DNA of 64,000 nt from Timema cristinae (taxonomy: Eukaryota > Arthropoda > Insecta > Phasmatodea > Timematidae): NCBI GenBank assembly GCA_039000515.1, contig JBCFYV010000024.1, forward strand, positions 43,163,979 through 43,227,978, in the 5' to 3' direction. The notes under the pieces are model-generated. The model saw only the letters and a list, made by a program, of their open reading frames with translations. It was not told where the DNA came from and searched no databases. Below are positions 11,045-21,609 of the stretch, piece by piece. The position numbers were made by a program, and so were the translations under genes. Within the stretch, counting starts at the first letter, position 1; each line of letters opens with the position of its first letter.

Positions 11045-11205
11045 ACCAGGTCCTCTGGTGCGAAAGTGGTGGATAATTGCGTTAAATTATGGCTGAATAA
11101 GCAATTACCTGATGCAGCAGCTAAGGGTGTTGATGTTTGTAAGCATGTTTTTATTACTGGCAATACATTTACACATTAAATTCTACGTTATATAAACATA
11201 AACTA

Positions 11206-11425
11206 CAGGATGATTTAAAAGTATCCATACATAGTTAAAATTGGTTTATTTATTTAAGAGTTAGAAAATGTGCACAGGTGTCCACCATCTTGGACAATAC
11301 ACAAGTCAAGTCGGTATCCACATCCCTTTTTAACCTTTTTAAGTATTATTCCGTGTTATTTGAGAGCAACAAACAAAACACATTACACACTATTTCCTAT
11401 GTTTGGAGACTTTTGAATCATCCTG
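11206..11425. mobile_element. Tc1/mariner-like MITE
   Basis: Left end CAGGATGATTTAAAAGTATC and right end GACTTTTGAATCATCCTG are inverted repeats (about 20 bp, two mismatches). Each is bordered by TA (11204-11205 and 11426-11427), the target duplication of the Tc1/mariner superfamily. Length is 220 bp. The short open frame inside (11278-11463) begins at a non-ATG codon and runs out of the element, so it is not called. Confidence 0.75.
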
Positions 11426-11429
11426 TAAA

Positions 11430-12955
11430 TCAAACACATGAAAACGAGCAAGGACTTCCATAACTACACTTAACAAAATGTATGTTCTTTATTTGATATA
11501 TTAAAATAGTAAACTTAAGATTTGAACGTGACCATAATTTATTTTAAATCCTTAAAAAGGCTACAGATTTTCACAGTTAATAACCATAAATAAAATAAAT
11601 TTAATTTTATACATTTTGGTAAACAAAAAATCGCTCCTTAAAATGTATTTGTTTTTTGCATATCTGTTTTATTTCTGCGTGTCATATTGCTTCAATAAAT
11701 TTCCATATGAAAAAATATATGGTTTTTGTGTTTGATGGTCAAATAAAACAAAAATGTAAGGCATAAATAACTAAAAAAACACTTAGCACATGACTCCTTT
11801 TAAAACTATACATAAATTAGATCGCATAACTTGATCCAAATAAACCTAGCCTATTCTAAACTCTGAGCGATATAATCATTAAATTTTAAGTAAGTTGGTA
11901 TTTTAAAACATGAATAATTTTAATTCGTGTGCACCAAAATTATGATACCAGAGATACGGAACTCAAGATAAAGTTCTTGAAGAGTACAATAATTGCACTA
12001 TCAACCATATTTGCAGCTCGGAATTACATTCTACCGATTTCACTCTAAGCTTTTTCTTCCCTATTTTTCAAACCAAATTTCTTACTTGTGCGATGTCCCT
12101 TTCGTCCTACTCCTCCTCTTTCCCCTCTTCTTTACCCGTACAGATTTTCCATTTCCTGCGCTTTCCAATAGTTGGCATTCTTCGATATCCTCGCGATTTC
12201 CCACTCCAAACCTTTCAAAATAAAAATGTTTAGACAAATATTTTCCCTTGGCATGCTTTGATGATTGTATTACTCAAACAGAATTGTTCGGTCGAGTGTT
12301 TCTCTCTCTCTCTCTTTTACTATTCGCAAATGCTTCACTTTAACAAATTACGATTCAGAGGTTTGGTGTCATGGGTTTAGTTCCCTAAAAGTAAAACGCT
12401 TGAATAAACCTTCTCCTGAAGTTCGTTTATGATATAAACTCAGTTTATTTATCAACAAAACTTCTTCTAAACACCAACTGGTGTAATTAATTCATACGTA
12501 GCTTTATTTCTAGCTTCTAATTATCAATGAAATTGAAATTATCTACTCACATAATATATTTAAAAAAAATTATAAACACAATCAACGCGAATCTATGCCT
12601 AGCGCTTTATAACAGTGAAACAAGTAGGCCTATAAAAACTTAATTACTTTTTATTGTTATTCCAAAGATTTTCAATGAGAATATAAAGGAAGATCCAATA
12701 AAATAAATTTAACATGTCTATCGTGATGACCTTCATCATAAAAATGACAGAATAATAAACAGGAAAACATACCAGGAAAGAGAAGAAAATAAAGTCGATT
12801 AATAAGGAATATTTCTGTATTCTATGAGGTCATGTTCAAGATGAGAGGTATACATACCTACATCTGCAGTAGGCCCACTCGCTGAGACATAATATGCATC
12901 TCAATTTTCACAAGAAAAGCCCTTTAGAAAATACCAGCATATTTTTTGATGGTCA
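11430..12955. other. Stretch with no recognisable gene
   Basis: AT-rich, with one pyrimidine-rich segment near 12040-12330. Only short frames without recognisable domains. Confidence 0.6.
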
Positions 12956-12959
12956 AAAA

Positions 12960-13112
12960 TGTTTACATTTTACTATATTTCTATTGTTATTTTGTATGTA
13001 TTTTTGTATATTGTACAAAAGTGACAGCTGTAGATAACATGACTTGACATATGAATACATGAAAGTATATCCTGTAGATATTTACCTGTCAAATAAGGTT
13101 CTACTTAATTAA
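12960..13112 (+). mobile_element. MITE-E, right portion
   Basis: CATTTTACTATATTTCTATTG, then AAAAGTGACAGCTGTAGATAACATGACTTGACATATGAAT match the family signature. The left end is not visible. Confidence 0.6.
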
Positions 13113-13194
13113 ATTGGACTACTATATAGTTATTGAATATACTAATCAAAAGTTTTTTTAACAAAATTTGTTTAAAAATAAGTTATGATTTCTA

Positions 13195-13390
13195 ATTACC
13201 CAACCAAGATCCACGGATTTTCTCTGAGCGATTAAAATCCGTAGCACAACTTCCTTCGGAGGGGAAGTAAAGCTATCGGTCTCACTGTCAATTGTGGCAT
13301 GTAAAATAACCCTGTGAGATATGAGAAAATACCGTTCTCGGCAAATTGGTAAGCTCTTTCTCGTTATTTCGTAGAAATTCATGAGGTGGG
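13195..13390 (+). mobile_element. SINE-G body fragment
   Basis: CTTCCTTCGGAGGGGAAGTAAAGC, ATCGGTCTCACTG, GTGAGATATGAGAAAATACC and GTAGAAATTC match the body at 37290-37460 in order. The head is missing. The minus-strand open frame of 96 codons across this block (13158-13448) is explained by the repeat, not by a gene. Confidence 0.55.
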
Positions 13391-13811
13391 TGGGTTGATA
13401 ATCCACTCTGCCTGAAATTAACTTAACAATAAATAACTGAAGTAGCAAAGCTTTGTTGCGGTCCTAAGCTCCACATCGGGATTTATAGGAATTATTAAAA
13501 ATAATTCAAAATAAAGTTGGAATTATATTGTTAAAAAAGAAAACAATTTCCAGCTTCCTTCTGGATAACATGGTCGCATGAAGCTATGCCATCTCCCATA
13601 CCAGCAAACTAAGAGGTGGAGTCGAGATTCAATTTAGAGCCGTCATGGAGAAGGTAATTTTAAAACTGATATATTTGTGACAAAAGCAATTCGTAGTCAG
13701 GATGACATTAAAAAGGAAAGCATTCTGGCCATCTAGGTATAGAATGATGGGTAAACTGAACATTGTTTATCAAAATACAGGGTCGTTTTTTGGGATGAAG
13801 AGGTGTGTTGG

Positions 13812-14012
13812 CCAGCCTCTTGGTCTGGTGGTCAGCGCTCTTCACTAATAGTCTAGAGGTCCCAGGTTCATTTCCTGGTACTACCATAGGTATTTTCCCA
13901 AAGGGGAATAGTTCCTACGGCCCCAATGGCCTGGTTAATTAGGCTTAGGTTAAGTTCAAGATTTCTACTGGCTCCGCATCATCATCATCATCATAATCTC
14001 ATCGGGGAGCAG
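13812..14012 (+). mobile_element. SINE-B copy
   Basis: tRNA-like head CTTGGTCTGGTGGTCAGCGC (A box) and AGGTCCCAGGTTCATTTCC (B box), body TTTTCCCAAAGGGGAATAG and GGTTAATTAGGCTTAGGTTA, and an (ATC)n tail at 13980-13998. It is the best-preserved SINE-B of the window. Confidence 0.75.
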
Positions 14013-14017
14013 TCTAA

Positions 14018-14225
14018 CAGCTTCAGTGGCCGAATGGTTTAAGACGCTACTCTCACAGTAGACTAGACTGCCGATGATGGGGTGATCGAGGTCCAAATCT
14101 AATTTGGGTGTACCAAGAGTGGTATTACAAAATGGTTTTCACTCTCCCACCACGCAAATGTGGGTACACTTGCGTCTAGCCTGAAAGGGTAGTAGGATGT
14201 GATGCTAAGACAAAAAGACGATTAC
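14018..14225 (+). mobile_element. SINE-A copy
   Basis: GCTTCAGTGGCCGAATGGTT, AGACGCTACTCTCACAGTAG, CTGCCGATGATGGGGTGATC, CACCACGCAAATGTGGGTAC and tail CCTGAAAGGGTAGTAGG. It follows directly on the SINE-B tail. It lacks about 40 bp before the tail compared with other copies. Confidence 0.75.
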
Positions 14226-14439
14226 ATACCCGCCACTGTACAAATTCTGGTGACATACGCTTAAAAAAAAGAAGAGGTGTCTTAGGAGTTTAATCAGCAC
14301 CCAAAAGTAGTACCAATAAGGTTTTTTTTTTAGTTTTATAAATTTCATAACATCTTCAACACCAATTATGTTTTAAATGGATTCAAAACGTATTCTTAGG
14401 ACAATTAATCACGAGTTACCGCATTAAGGATCACAAAGG

Positions 14440-14484
14440 TGTTATTCTTTCAATATAATGGACTACCAATGAAGGGAAGACCAG
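14440..14484 (+). mobile_element. SINE-A, left part (interrupted)
   Basis: GGACTACCAATGAAGGGAAG and the following ACCAG form the SINE-A segment just before its B box. The remainder lies at 16318-16465, across the element at 14485-16317. Confidence 0.65.
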
Positions 14485-16317
14485 CAGTGTTATTATGACC
14501 ACGACGCAAAACGAATTTGCGACCGTTAGCAGAGAGACGCTAGACTTTGCGTCAAAAGTTATTATGGCCGACCACTTTGCGAAAGCAAAGTCCTTGCGAG
14601 CGCAGATATTTCTCTAGTAGAGTGACGCTAAGTTGCGCAGACATTTTACTTGTCCTTTGGTTTGCGTTACGAGGTTATGTTTGATAGTTTTTGTAATTTA
14701 TTACGTGTTTTGTGTTACATTATTTAAACTTGCCATCTCATTAGCCCAATATAATTACCTCAAAACTTTTTGTGTGCGTTTCACATAATCTAGCTTTAAA
14801 TAGGCCTATATCATAATTTAGGCCACGTAATGTATTTTATTTGAAACACAACAAAATCAAAATGCATTACTATTCACCATCAATACACTGATAATTCAGG
14901 TGATAAAATAATATGTTTAAGATGTCTCAACAAAACTTTAATGATGTAATCATATTTAAACTGAATCGTACATACAGTAGTAGTTACTAACCGCATTAAT
15001 GTGAGTTGTAGGCCTATGAAATATTGTAGCCAAGACTGGAAATAACTAAATAGGCCCTAGCTTAATATTTGCAAGCGGTTTGGTTTAGGCCTAGATTTTA
15101 ATCATAAAAGTTTTACTAAAGTTATCTGAAACCAATAATTAGTAGTTAAACCTAGTTATACTGAAGTGAATAAATTGCAAACAAATAATTATAAAGAAAT
15201 AAAATATCCTTATATTCTTAATCTTAATCACTTAACTAAAGTCTCAATAATTCCCTTTAAGTAAAAGATGCATTTTATTATTTTTAGCCATCCAAACCAC
15301 CCTCTCATTCACTTTTTTTGTTAACTTAGTAGGACGACTGACATTAAGTTGTCGAAAATATTCAGTGTGAACACAATTTTTGGGAGCTCTTGAACGCTTT
15401 CATCAACTTTAAGTAATTAGTTTTATTTTCTAAGATCTTAACACCGCATATTTGATTCAATCTCAAACGTGAGAACCTTTTCAACACTGTAAATTAATAA
15501 ACTTAACACAAAGTCGGCCTATATTTGTTCAGATGGAGTACTGTATAGATAGGAAGTTTTCTTTATCAAACCTCAACTCAATCAAACCATATAAAATTTA
15601 AAAACACCTTACTGTAGGCCTATATCTTTGAACGTTCAATTTTTGGCTTGACAAAATCGAGGTCTACATTATAAACTGTTGAAATTATTTTTAATTAATA
15701 TAATAAAACACACTTGTTCCAGCATCAACATGAAAATATGAAAAATGAAGTATTGGGTCATAAAGCATACATCTTACAAAAACATGGTTTCTTTATTAGC
15801 CAACTTCTCATACTAACTTATTCATTTCCCCATGTGACATTACTATTTTAATGCATAGCTTCCATGTTTTTTGACTACAATATGTTATGTGTAATGAATA
15901 ATTTAAGCCTAGTATTTTTTCATTTCAAATCGTAAGCAAACAAAATTATGCAAGTGATTTATTAAATTAAGCTAGGTTAAATCGTTCTTGCAAATAATGT
16001 GACTTGTGATCAGCTGTTTGGGAAAATAAAAATAAATGAATAATGTTAAGTCATGAACACCAGCATTCTTGAAATAAATAAACCTAATTTATAGCCTCTA
16101 GCTTCTTAAAAGATAATATTCTTTGGAAAAGTGTTGCCAACTGTTGACGCAAACTGATTTTATTCTGTGCGTTAACGCTAGAAGCAAAGTCGAAGCTAAA
16201 ACTAGCGGACGATACAAAGTGTGGTGGTCATAGTAACCCAAACGCTATCTTTTCTTCGAAAGTGAAGCTAACTAGCGGTAGCAACTAACTTTGAGTCGAA
16301 TGGTCATAATAGCCCTG
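14485..16317. mobile_element. Non-autonomous TIR transposon inside a SINE
   Basis: Ends are CAGTGTTATTATGACCA and TGGTCATAATAGCCCTG, inverted repeats with two mismatches. Each flank carries CAG (14482-14484 and 16318-16320). Removing the element and one CAG restores a SINE-A reading (GAAGAC-CAG-GGTTTGAGTC), so a 3-bp target duplication is well supported. A second partial copy of the motif sits inside each arm (TTATTATGGCCGACCAC left, GTGGTCATAGTAACC right). The 1.8-kb AT-rich interior has no transposase ORF. A 3-bp duplication suggests PIF/Harbinger or a CACTA relative; I cannot decide which. Confidence 0.8.
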
Positions 16318-16465
16318 CAGGGTTTGAGTCTCTATCGGGTGTATTGATACTGTATTTTTTACTAAACAGTTTTCCACTCTCCCTTCGTGTAGATGCAGTA
16401 ACATTTTCTCGAAATTAAATCTTGCTCATCCCTAAAACATTAGCCATTATTATCGCATACATATT
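16318..16465 (+). mobile_element. SINE-A, right part (interrupted)
   Basis: Resumes at GGTTTGAGTCTCTATCGGGT, with TTACTAAACAGTTTTCCACT and CTTCGTGTAGATGCAGTAAC as in other copies. The tail decays after about 16465. Confidence 0.65.
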
Positions 16466-16886
16466 TTAAACGTGAAGTGATTATTTTCTGTTTTAGACAC
16501 ACGAATGGTGACGCCATCTATCAAGCTATACCTTAAACATAAAAATAAGGCATTCCTAGTGATCTGACACGCATCTGATAGTGTCATCTCAATTTTATTT
16601 GTTTCTATCTTGAGAGCAAGTTGCGTCTTTTTGGTGTGGATTCACAATTTCACCAAAAAACCAGCGCAGAAAGGAAACTGGGTCACGTGACGAGAGTACT
16701 TTAAACCAATCACAAGAGTTCCGCCTCATCGGCGCGAGCTGTTTCCGATAAAGTTCACCTCATCTATGCTCCATCCACTCTGCCTGATATTGAGATCTTC
16801 AACACGGGAAAGCCAATCCAATCTCAAACCACACAAACCAGGGCGCATGCACATTAGAAAGCGCTGTAGTGCTCTAAGAAAGCATA

Positions 16887-17216
16887 TACAGTAGCCCCAT
16901 GGCTTATTTGGTGCTGACTGACAGCTCACAGCTGACAGCTAAAAGCTTTGAAAAGTTACCAGACCAAATTATGTATCCCTACGCCGAACCAGATGATCTG
17001 AAAAAACAAGTGTTTATCAGCTGTCACTTCTGACGGTCAAAATGTAGGTATATACCTAAATGTTGACTGTCAGAAGTGACAGCTGATAAACACTTGTTTT
17101 TGCAGATCATCTGGTTCGGCGTAGGGATACATAATTTGGTCTGGTAACTTTTCAAAGCTTTTAGCTGTCAGCTGTGAGCTGTCAGTCAGCACCAAAGAAG
17201 CCATGGGGCTACTGTA
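16887..17216. repeat. 330-bp near-perfect palindrome
   Basis: The centre lies at 17051/17052 in TAGGTATATACCTA with no spacer. Pairing holds outwards to 16887 and 17216 with only a handful of mismatches (for example CTTATTTGG against CCAAAGAAG, and one A/C within the run near 16948). Arms carry ACAGTAGCCCCATGG, CTGACTGACAGCTCACAGC, GGTTCGGCGTAGGG and repeated CAGCTGTCA-like words. Short open frames across it are by-products. No target duplication was identified. Confidence 0.9.
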
Positions 17217-17512
17217 GCTTCGTTATGAGAAGATATGAAACAACCAGTTAAAGCGTGTTTGTCAATGTATTGGATTGTGCCACCACACAGCGCTATAATT
17301 TGAAAACATCCATCGTAACAATGATATAAAACATACGTCTATCCACTATAAAACAAAATTTGTTGCTAATCAGCTGTTTTAAGTTTACATTACGACGCAT
17401 CATGGGTCAACATACGTTGTGAGAATTGCTGCGCCACTTAGGCAGAGTCTGCTTTCTCTTTTAGGGTGACGTGTGAATCAAGTTTTAGTGAACTTACGTA
17501 CATCCTGATTTG

Positions 17513-17712
17513 GTTGGAAGAACAGTAGAGATAATTCAAACATATTTATTTGCGGCCAACATTGATAACATTTTACTGTATTATTTGTGTTATTATATAG
17601 GTAATTATAATATTTATCAAAAATGACACACGCAGATAACATGACTTGATGTATGAATGTATTAAAATTGTTTTTGTAACTTCAGTAACTAACTTCTACT
17701 ATTTTTCCTACC
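17513..17712 (+). mobile_element. MITE-E, complete copy
   Basis: Left end TTGGAAGAACAGTAGAGA and right end CTTCTACTATTTTTCCTACC form imperfect inverted repeats. Between them are ACATTGATAACATTTTACT, ATAGGTAATTATAATATTTA and the AGATAACATGACTTGATGTA block. About 200 bp, no coding capacity. Confidence 0.75.
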
Positions 17713-17714
17713 AA

Positions 17715-19560
17715 AATCATACTTTAGTATATAGTGTAAACAAAGTATAAACCCTAGAAACGTAAAAGTCATGCTAAAACAGTAATGTATTAATAATGGT
17801 ATGAAGAGGTGCATAATACAAGTATCTAAGCGCAATTTGACTTGTGTGGTGTTCAAACTTGCACGGAAACCTTCGGAAAGAATTAATAGTGTACATCGAG
17901 TAGCTAAATACAACATTTAATATTAACTTTCAATATTTACATCAAGTGCTTGATTATTTGTCCATAGCAACATACTTATTGAGTATTTATTGATAAATGT
18001 GGAAATATAAATTTGAATATTTATTTTTATTATTATATACTATGTTTAATAGTTGAGTATAGCTTGATAAATTAAAAAAAAAAAATCATTCAATTTTCTG
18101 GATCCGACAGTGGTTTGCAGCTCTTTGGCTGTAAACTCTATGCCAAGGGATTATCAACCGGAACTGTCAACCCTGCTTTCCCGAATTTGACTGGATGTTG
18201 TGTAGTTGAATTATTAGCTTGCACTGGGAAAGACATGAAGGAAACCGGACGTGTGTTCTGTAGACTCCTTTGTGAACACACTTGTAATTCAATATGTTCA
18301 CTGCAGTGTGTATGTGACAGTACAAAACAAGAGGATTTTGTTACAAATGGGCTGTGACACACTTAGGAGACGTAGTCACACACTGCTCTGTGATAGTTGA
18401 ATGTTTAGGAGATAATACAACGCTAGTACCTTGTGGCAATTACACGGTGGGGGGGATGAAGGGGGGGTATGCTCCCCTTTACCCCTAATACCATAAATAG
18501 TTTATGTATTAGGTAAAACTAAAATGAAGGTCACTTAAGATTAGTTGAATGCATAAACAAAATTTTAGGGCTAACCTTACAATTTAAAATTGAAAACTTA
18601 AGCCGTTATACATTTTAAAGGCAGCCCTAAAATTCCAAATTGGAAAAAACAACAAAACAGAAATCATAGCTTCAATACATTGTTCCAATCTCTCCCTTTA
18701 AATTTAATTTTGGGGTTCGTAAGTGTTTGGAGATGGCTGTAAAAAACGTTTGAAAAGAAGCCCCTTCCCATTTCACACTTTAGAAAAGTGACGAGTGTTT
18801 AAGTTTTGTTCCATAAAGTTTGAGTATGTACATACTGATTAAAAAGTGAGTTAATTTAAGCAACACATCATGACAAGGAGGACATTGCTTTTGTTTTAAA
18901 CACCTCAAATGTAATGGAACTTACCTTTTAAATATAAGTGTATATATTTAATGATAGTTCAGTAGCTTGGAAAAGCATTTATTAATGTTTATTAAGTATG
19001 TAAATGTTTTATATGTAGATTATAGGAACCAAACTTAAGCCTAAATTTTAGGTGAAAATGAGTCAGAATCACCAAGATAATTTTGTATATTGTGATTAAT
19101 TAAAATAGGCTCATAATAATAATTGCAATTATATATATTTATATTCATTTAAATTGTTTATATTAATAGTATTGAACATTAAATAATAAATATATTAAAT
19201 TTTATTATTAATATATTAAAAATATACGAAAATATAATAATTATATTATTTAAATATAATAATTTAATATTAAATATATTAAACTCACAAAAATATTACA
19301 TAGTACATATATATATATATACATAAATTGTTTATATTAACATAATACCTACAATATGATTATATATATGATAATCGTATAATACATATAGGATTAAATA
19401 TTATACTCATTATCTACATTATAGTAAATATATTAATAGGCATAAGTATTTTATTCTTAAAGTAGTGTAAAGCCAAAACAATGCTAAAACAAGTTTCGTA
19501 TTACTTTAATATTTATATTATTATATAAACTAATTTGTTTTATTTATTTTTATATAATGT
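17715..19560. other. Stretch without a supported gene; very AT-rich at 18930-19560
   Basis: An 80-codon frame (18115-18357) contains ten cysteines but starts at TTG and is open on the opposite strand too, so I do not call it. From about 18930 the sequence is mostly A/T with many ATATAT and TAATAT words. This leads to the acceptor of the exon below. Confidence 0.6.
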
Positions 19561-19721
19561 AGTTGTGATAAGGTGTGTGTCAGGAAATATTGAACGTGAC
19601 ATTTTCACGTGAGCTTTACGATTCAGTTGGATTTCTCTAAAATATTTATTGATTGAATCAACTTCAATCATTTGCATTATAAATAAGTTAGGTTTAACTT
19701 TGGAGCTTTATGTTTTTGAAA

Positions 19722-19747
19722 GTATTTTTTTTTCCTTTTGTTCTCAG
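19722..19747 (+). other. 3' splice site of the terminal exon
   Basis: A polypyrimidine run (TTTTTTTTTCCTTTTGTTCT) is followed by CAG at 19745-19747. Upstream AT-rich sequence contains possible branch points (for example TAACT near 19697). The next two bases (CT) finish a codon split by the intron, so the intron would be phase 1. Confidence 0.75.
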
Positions 19748-21537
19748 CTGTAAATCCCCAGCAAAGAACAAGCGATGTATCATCTGAACTCTTGGAGGAC
19801 CGGTTCAGTATTCCCAAATTCTACCGAGGCAATAAGCCTCCTAAGGAATCCTTCTTTAGTCCTGTGGACTCCTTTATCAAGAAGAGCCCCGCCCACTTTT
19901 CGTCATATAGCAACAAAAAGTTAATCTCTCCCAAGTCCAGATTAATCAACCAGAGAAAACATGAGAGTCTCAGAACGGTCGCAGATGGACAGGAACCTCA
20001 ACTGTCATCCAAAATAACAACCAAACTCTCGACCAACACGACTTTCATAAAACCGCCAAAGAACTCTTTCAAGAACTTGAAAAAGGGAAGTGAGGAGTCT
20101 CCGAAGAAATTACAGAAGGATCACATTTCATCCCTAAAGATCAATATTACGAGGATCCCTAGTCCCATAAATAAATCGTCTCACCAACCTAAGATTGATC
20201 CGAAAATAATTCAGGGGATTACGATTAAACAAGAAGAAGCGGATGAAATAATCAACGCCGAAGAAGTTGAAAGAGATATTACCACGCGTTTAGAGAATAG
20301 TACAGACAAGAAACCCGATATCCACATCGGTGGATTCCACAAGGAGAGCAAGCCAAGAGTGACTACCTTAATGCGAGGGACCTGACGAATAAGATATTGA
20401 TGGACGAAGCCAAAGAGAGGATTGCGCTGAAGAAAAAATTCACCAACATGGAGTTTACAGGTCCAAACTCAAGTATTTCTATAAGTAAGTTAATTAAAAC
20501 TCCAAGGGATATACGTTCTCAGGCCATATCACGTCTTGAGCAAACTCCCAGCTCAACGCAGCAGTCAATGAGAGAGGTGGTTGAAGCAAAGTATCAAAAG
20601 GGTGATCGATTTACAGAGTCATCCCTTGAAAATACTCCGTCACCTTTTAATTTTATAAGGGAGTTGAAAAAAGAAGAGGTGCTGAAAATCACAGAGAGCA
20701 AAGATGAATCGACGGGGAAGGCAGGCAACAAGAACGTAGGGATCAACATGACTGTAATTGGTGATAAATTGCAGGTCAGTGGTGCCCCGTCTAGATTGAT
20801 GCGATCAAAAAGTTTCATAACTGCGAAGTGCGAGGCAAAAAGCGTGGTTTCATGTGACGTCCAGACGCAGACGGTAGATCTCTCAAAGGGCATAAGACAG
20901 TAATAAAAAACCCAGGTTCGAGGAAACGGCCGATATTAGGAGAGGTCAGGACAAAGGAGGGTAAGTACTCGACCAATACTGAGGCAAATATGCGCTTGTC
21001 AGAAATACCTCACAGGAACATCCTGCCAAATACATCGAAAGTAGAGAGCCCTGGGTCTAGTGGTGGGAGTAGCGATGGCACATATACTGTGGATCAAAAT
21101 CGACGCCGAGAGAGAAGAGGAACTTCACCACGATGCATAATATTTCAAAAGAAGTTCAGGAACACTTAGGTAAAAAAGGAAAGTTTACTGGAGCAATCGC
21201 CAACTTGATTACAAAGTCTAGAGCGGTGAGTTTTGTTAGACAGAAAAAAACTCTGAAAAATTGTGAAAGTGGTAAAGCGGATCGTTCACGGAAAATAAAA
21301 GAAAGTGAAGTAAGCGCAACTCCAGAGTATCGTGAGAAGCGCAAACCAAAAGTTGAGGATATAAGGACTTACGCCAAACAATCCATGCACAAAAAAGAAC
21401 AAATAAAGAATTCGTTGACGACCAAACGCACTGAGTTGACTAAAAGATCTGAATCTTTCGTGGAACCAAAACTGCCCCCTCGAAAAAAATCGTCTAAGAT
21501 GAGCAGAATACCTATTCCCGTGTCACCAAAGAAATGA
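19748..21537 (+). CDS. Terminal exon of an uncharacterised Lys/Ser-rich protein (frame broken)
   Basis: The only strong coding signal in the window. The first full codon is at 19750 and the frame runs to a stop at 20383. Coherent sequence then continues in the next frame from about 20301-20382 to a stop at 20901, in a third frame from about 20850-20900 to a stop at 21166, and back in the first frame from about 21073-21166 to TGA at 21535-21537. Each shift is of the one-base-missing type and could fall in short homopolymers (AAAGGG near 20885, AAAA near 21098). The total is close to 595 codons. The protein is basic and low-complexity, with a charged stretch near residues 160-190, TRIP at 20149-20160 and SRIP at 21502-21513, five codons before the VSPKK end. 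SxIP-type motifs in basic, Ser/Pro-rich context bind EB1 at microtubule ends; this role is inferred. No catalytic domain. Assembly indels or a decaying gene could explain the breaks. Confidence 0.7.
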
Positions 21538-21585
21538 ATACACACATCTTCAGTCTGGTCATCTTAAAAAAAGGCAAGATTTTGT

Positions 21586-21591
21586 AATAAA
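21586..21591 (+). terminator. Poly(A) signal AATAAA
   Basis: Lies 49 bp after the stop codon of the exon and is followed by a G/T-rich stretch (TTGTTTGAGTAAGTG from about 21608), the usual arrangement for cleavage and polyadenylation. A further AATAAA lies at 22045-22050. Confidence 0.65.
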
Positions 21592-21609
21592 TTTAATTAA
21601 ATCAAATTG

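Noticed and set aside
13158..13448. 96-codon minus-strand frame
   Set aside because: It overlaps a SINE-G body found again at 37290-37460, where the frame is not kept.
3109..19747. Assigning the heat-shock-type promoter to the gene with its last exon at 19.75 kb
   Set aside because: Strand is compatible, but no linking exon could be identified, so the connection is left open.
20594..20893. 99-codon minus-strand frame
   Set aside because: Antisense shadow of the terminal exon, whose sense frame is far more coherent.
20961..20966. Strong 5' splice-site match AGG|GTAAGT inside the exon
   Set aside because: The coherent protein reading continues straight through it, so use as a main donor is unlikely; it could still be a cryptic or alternative site.
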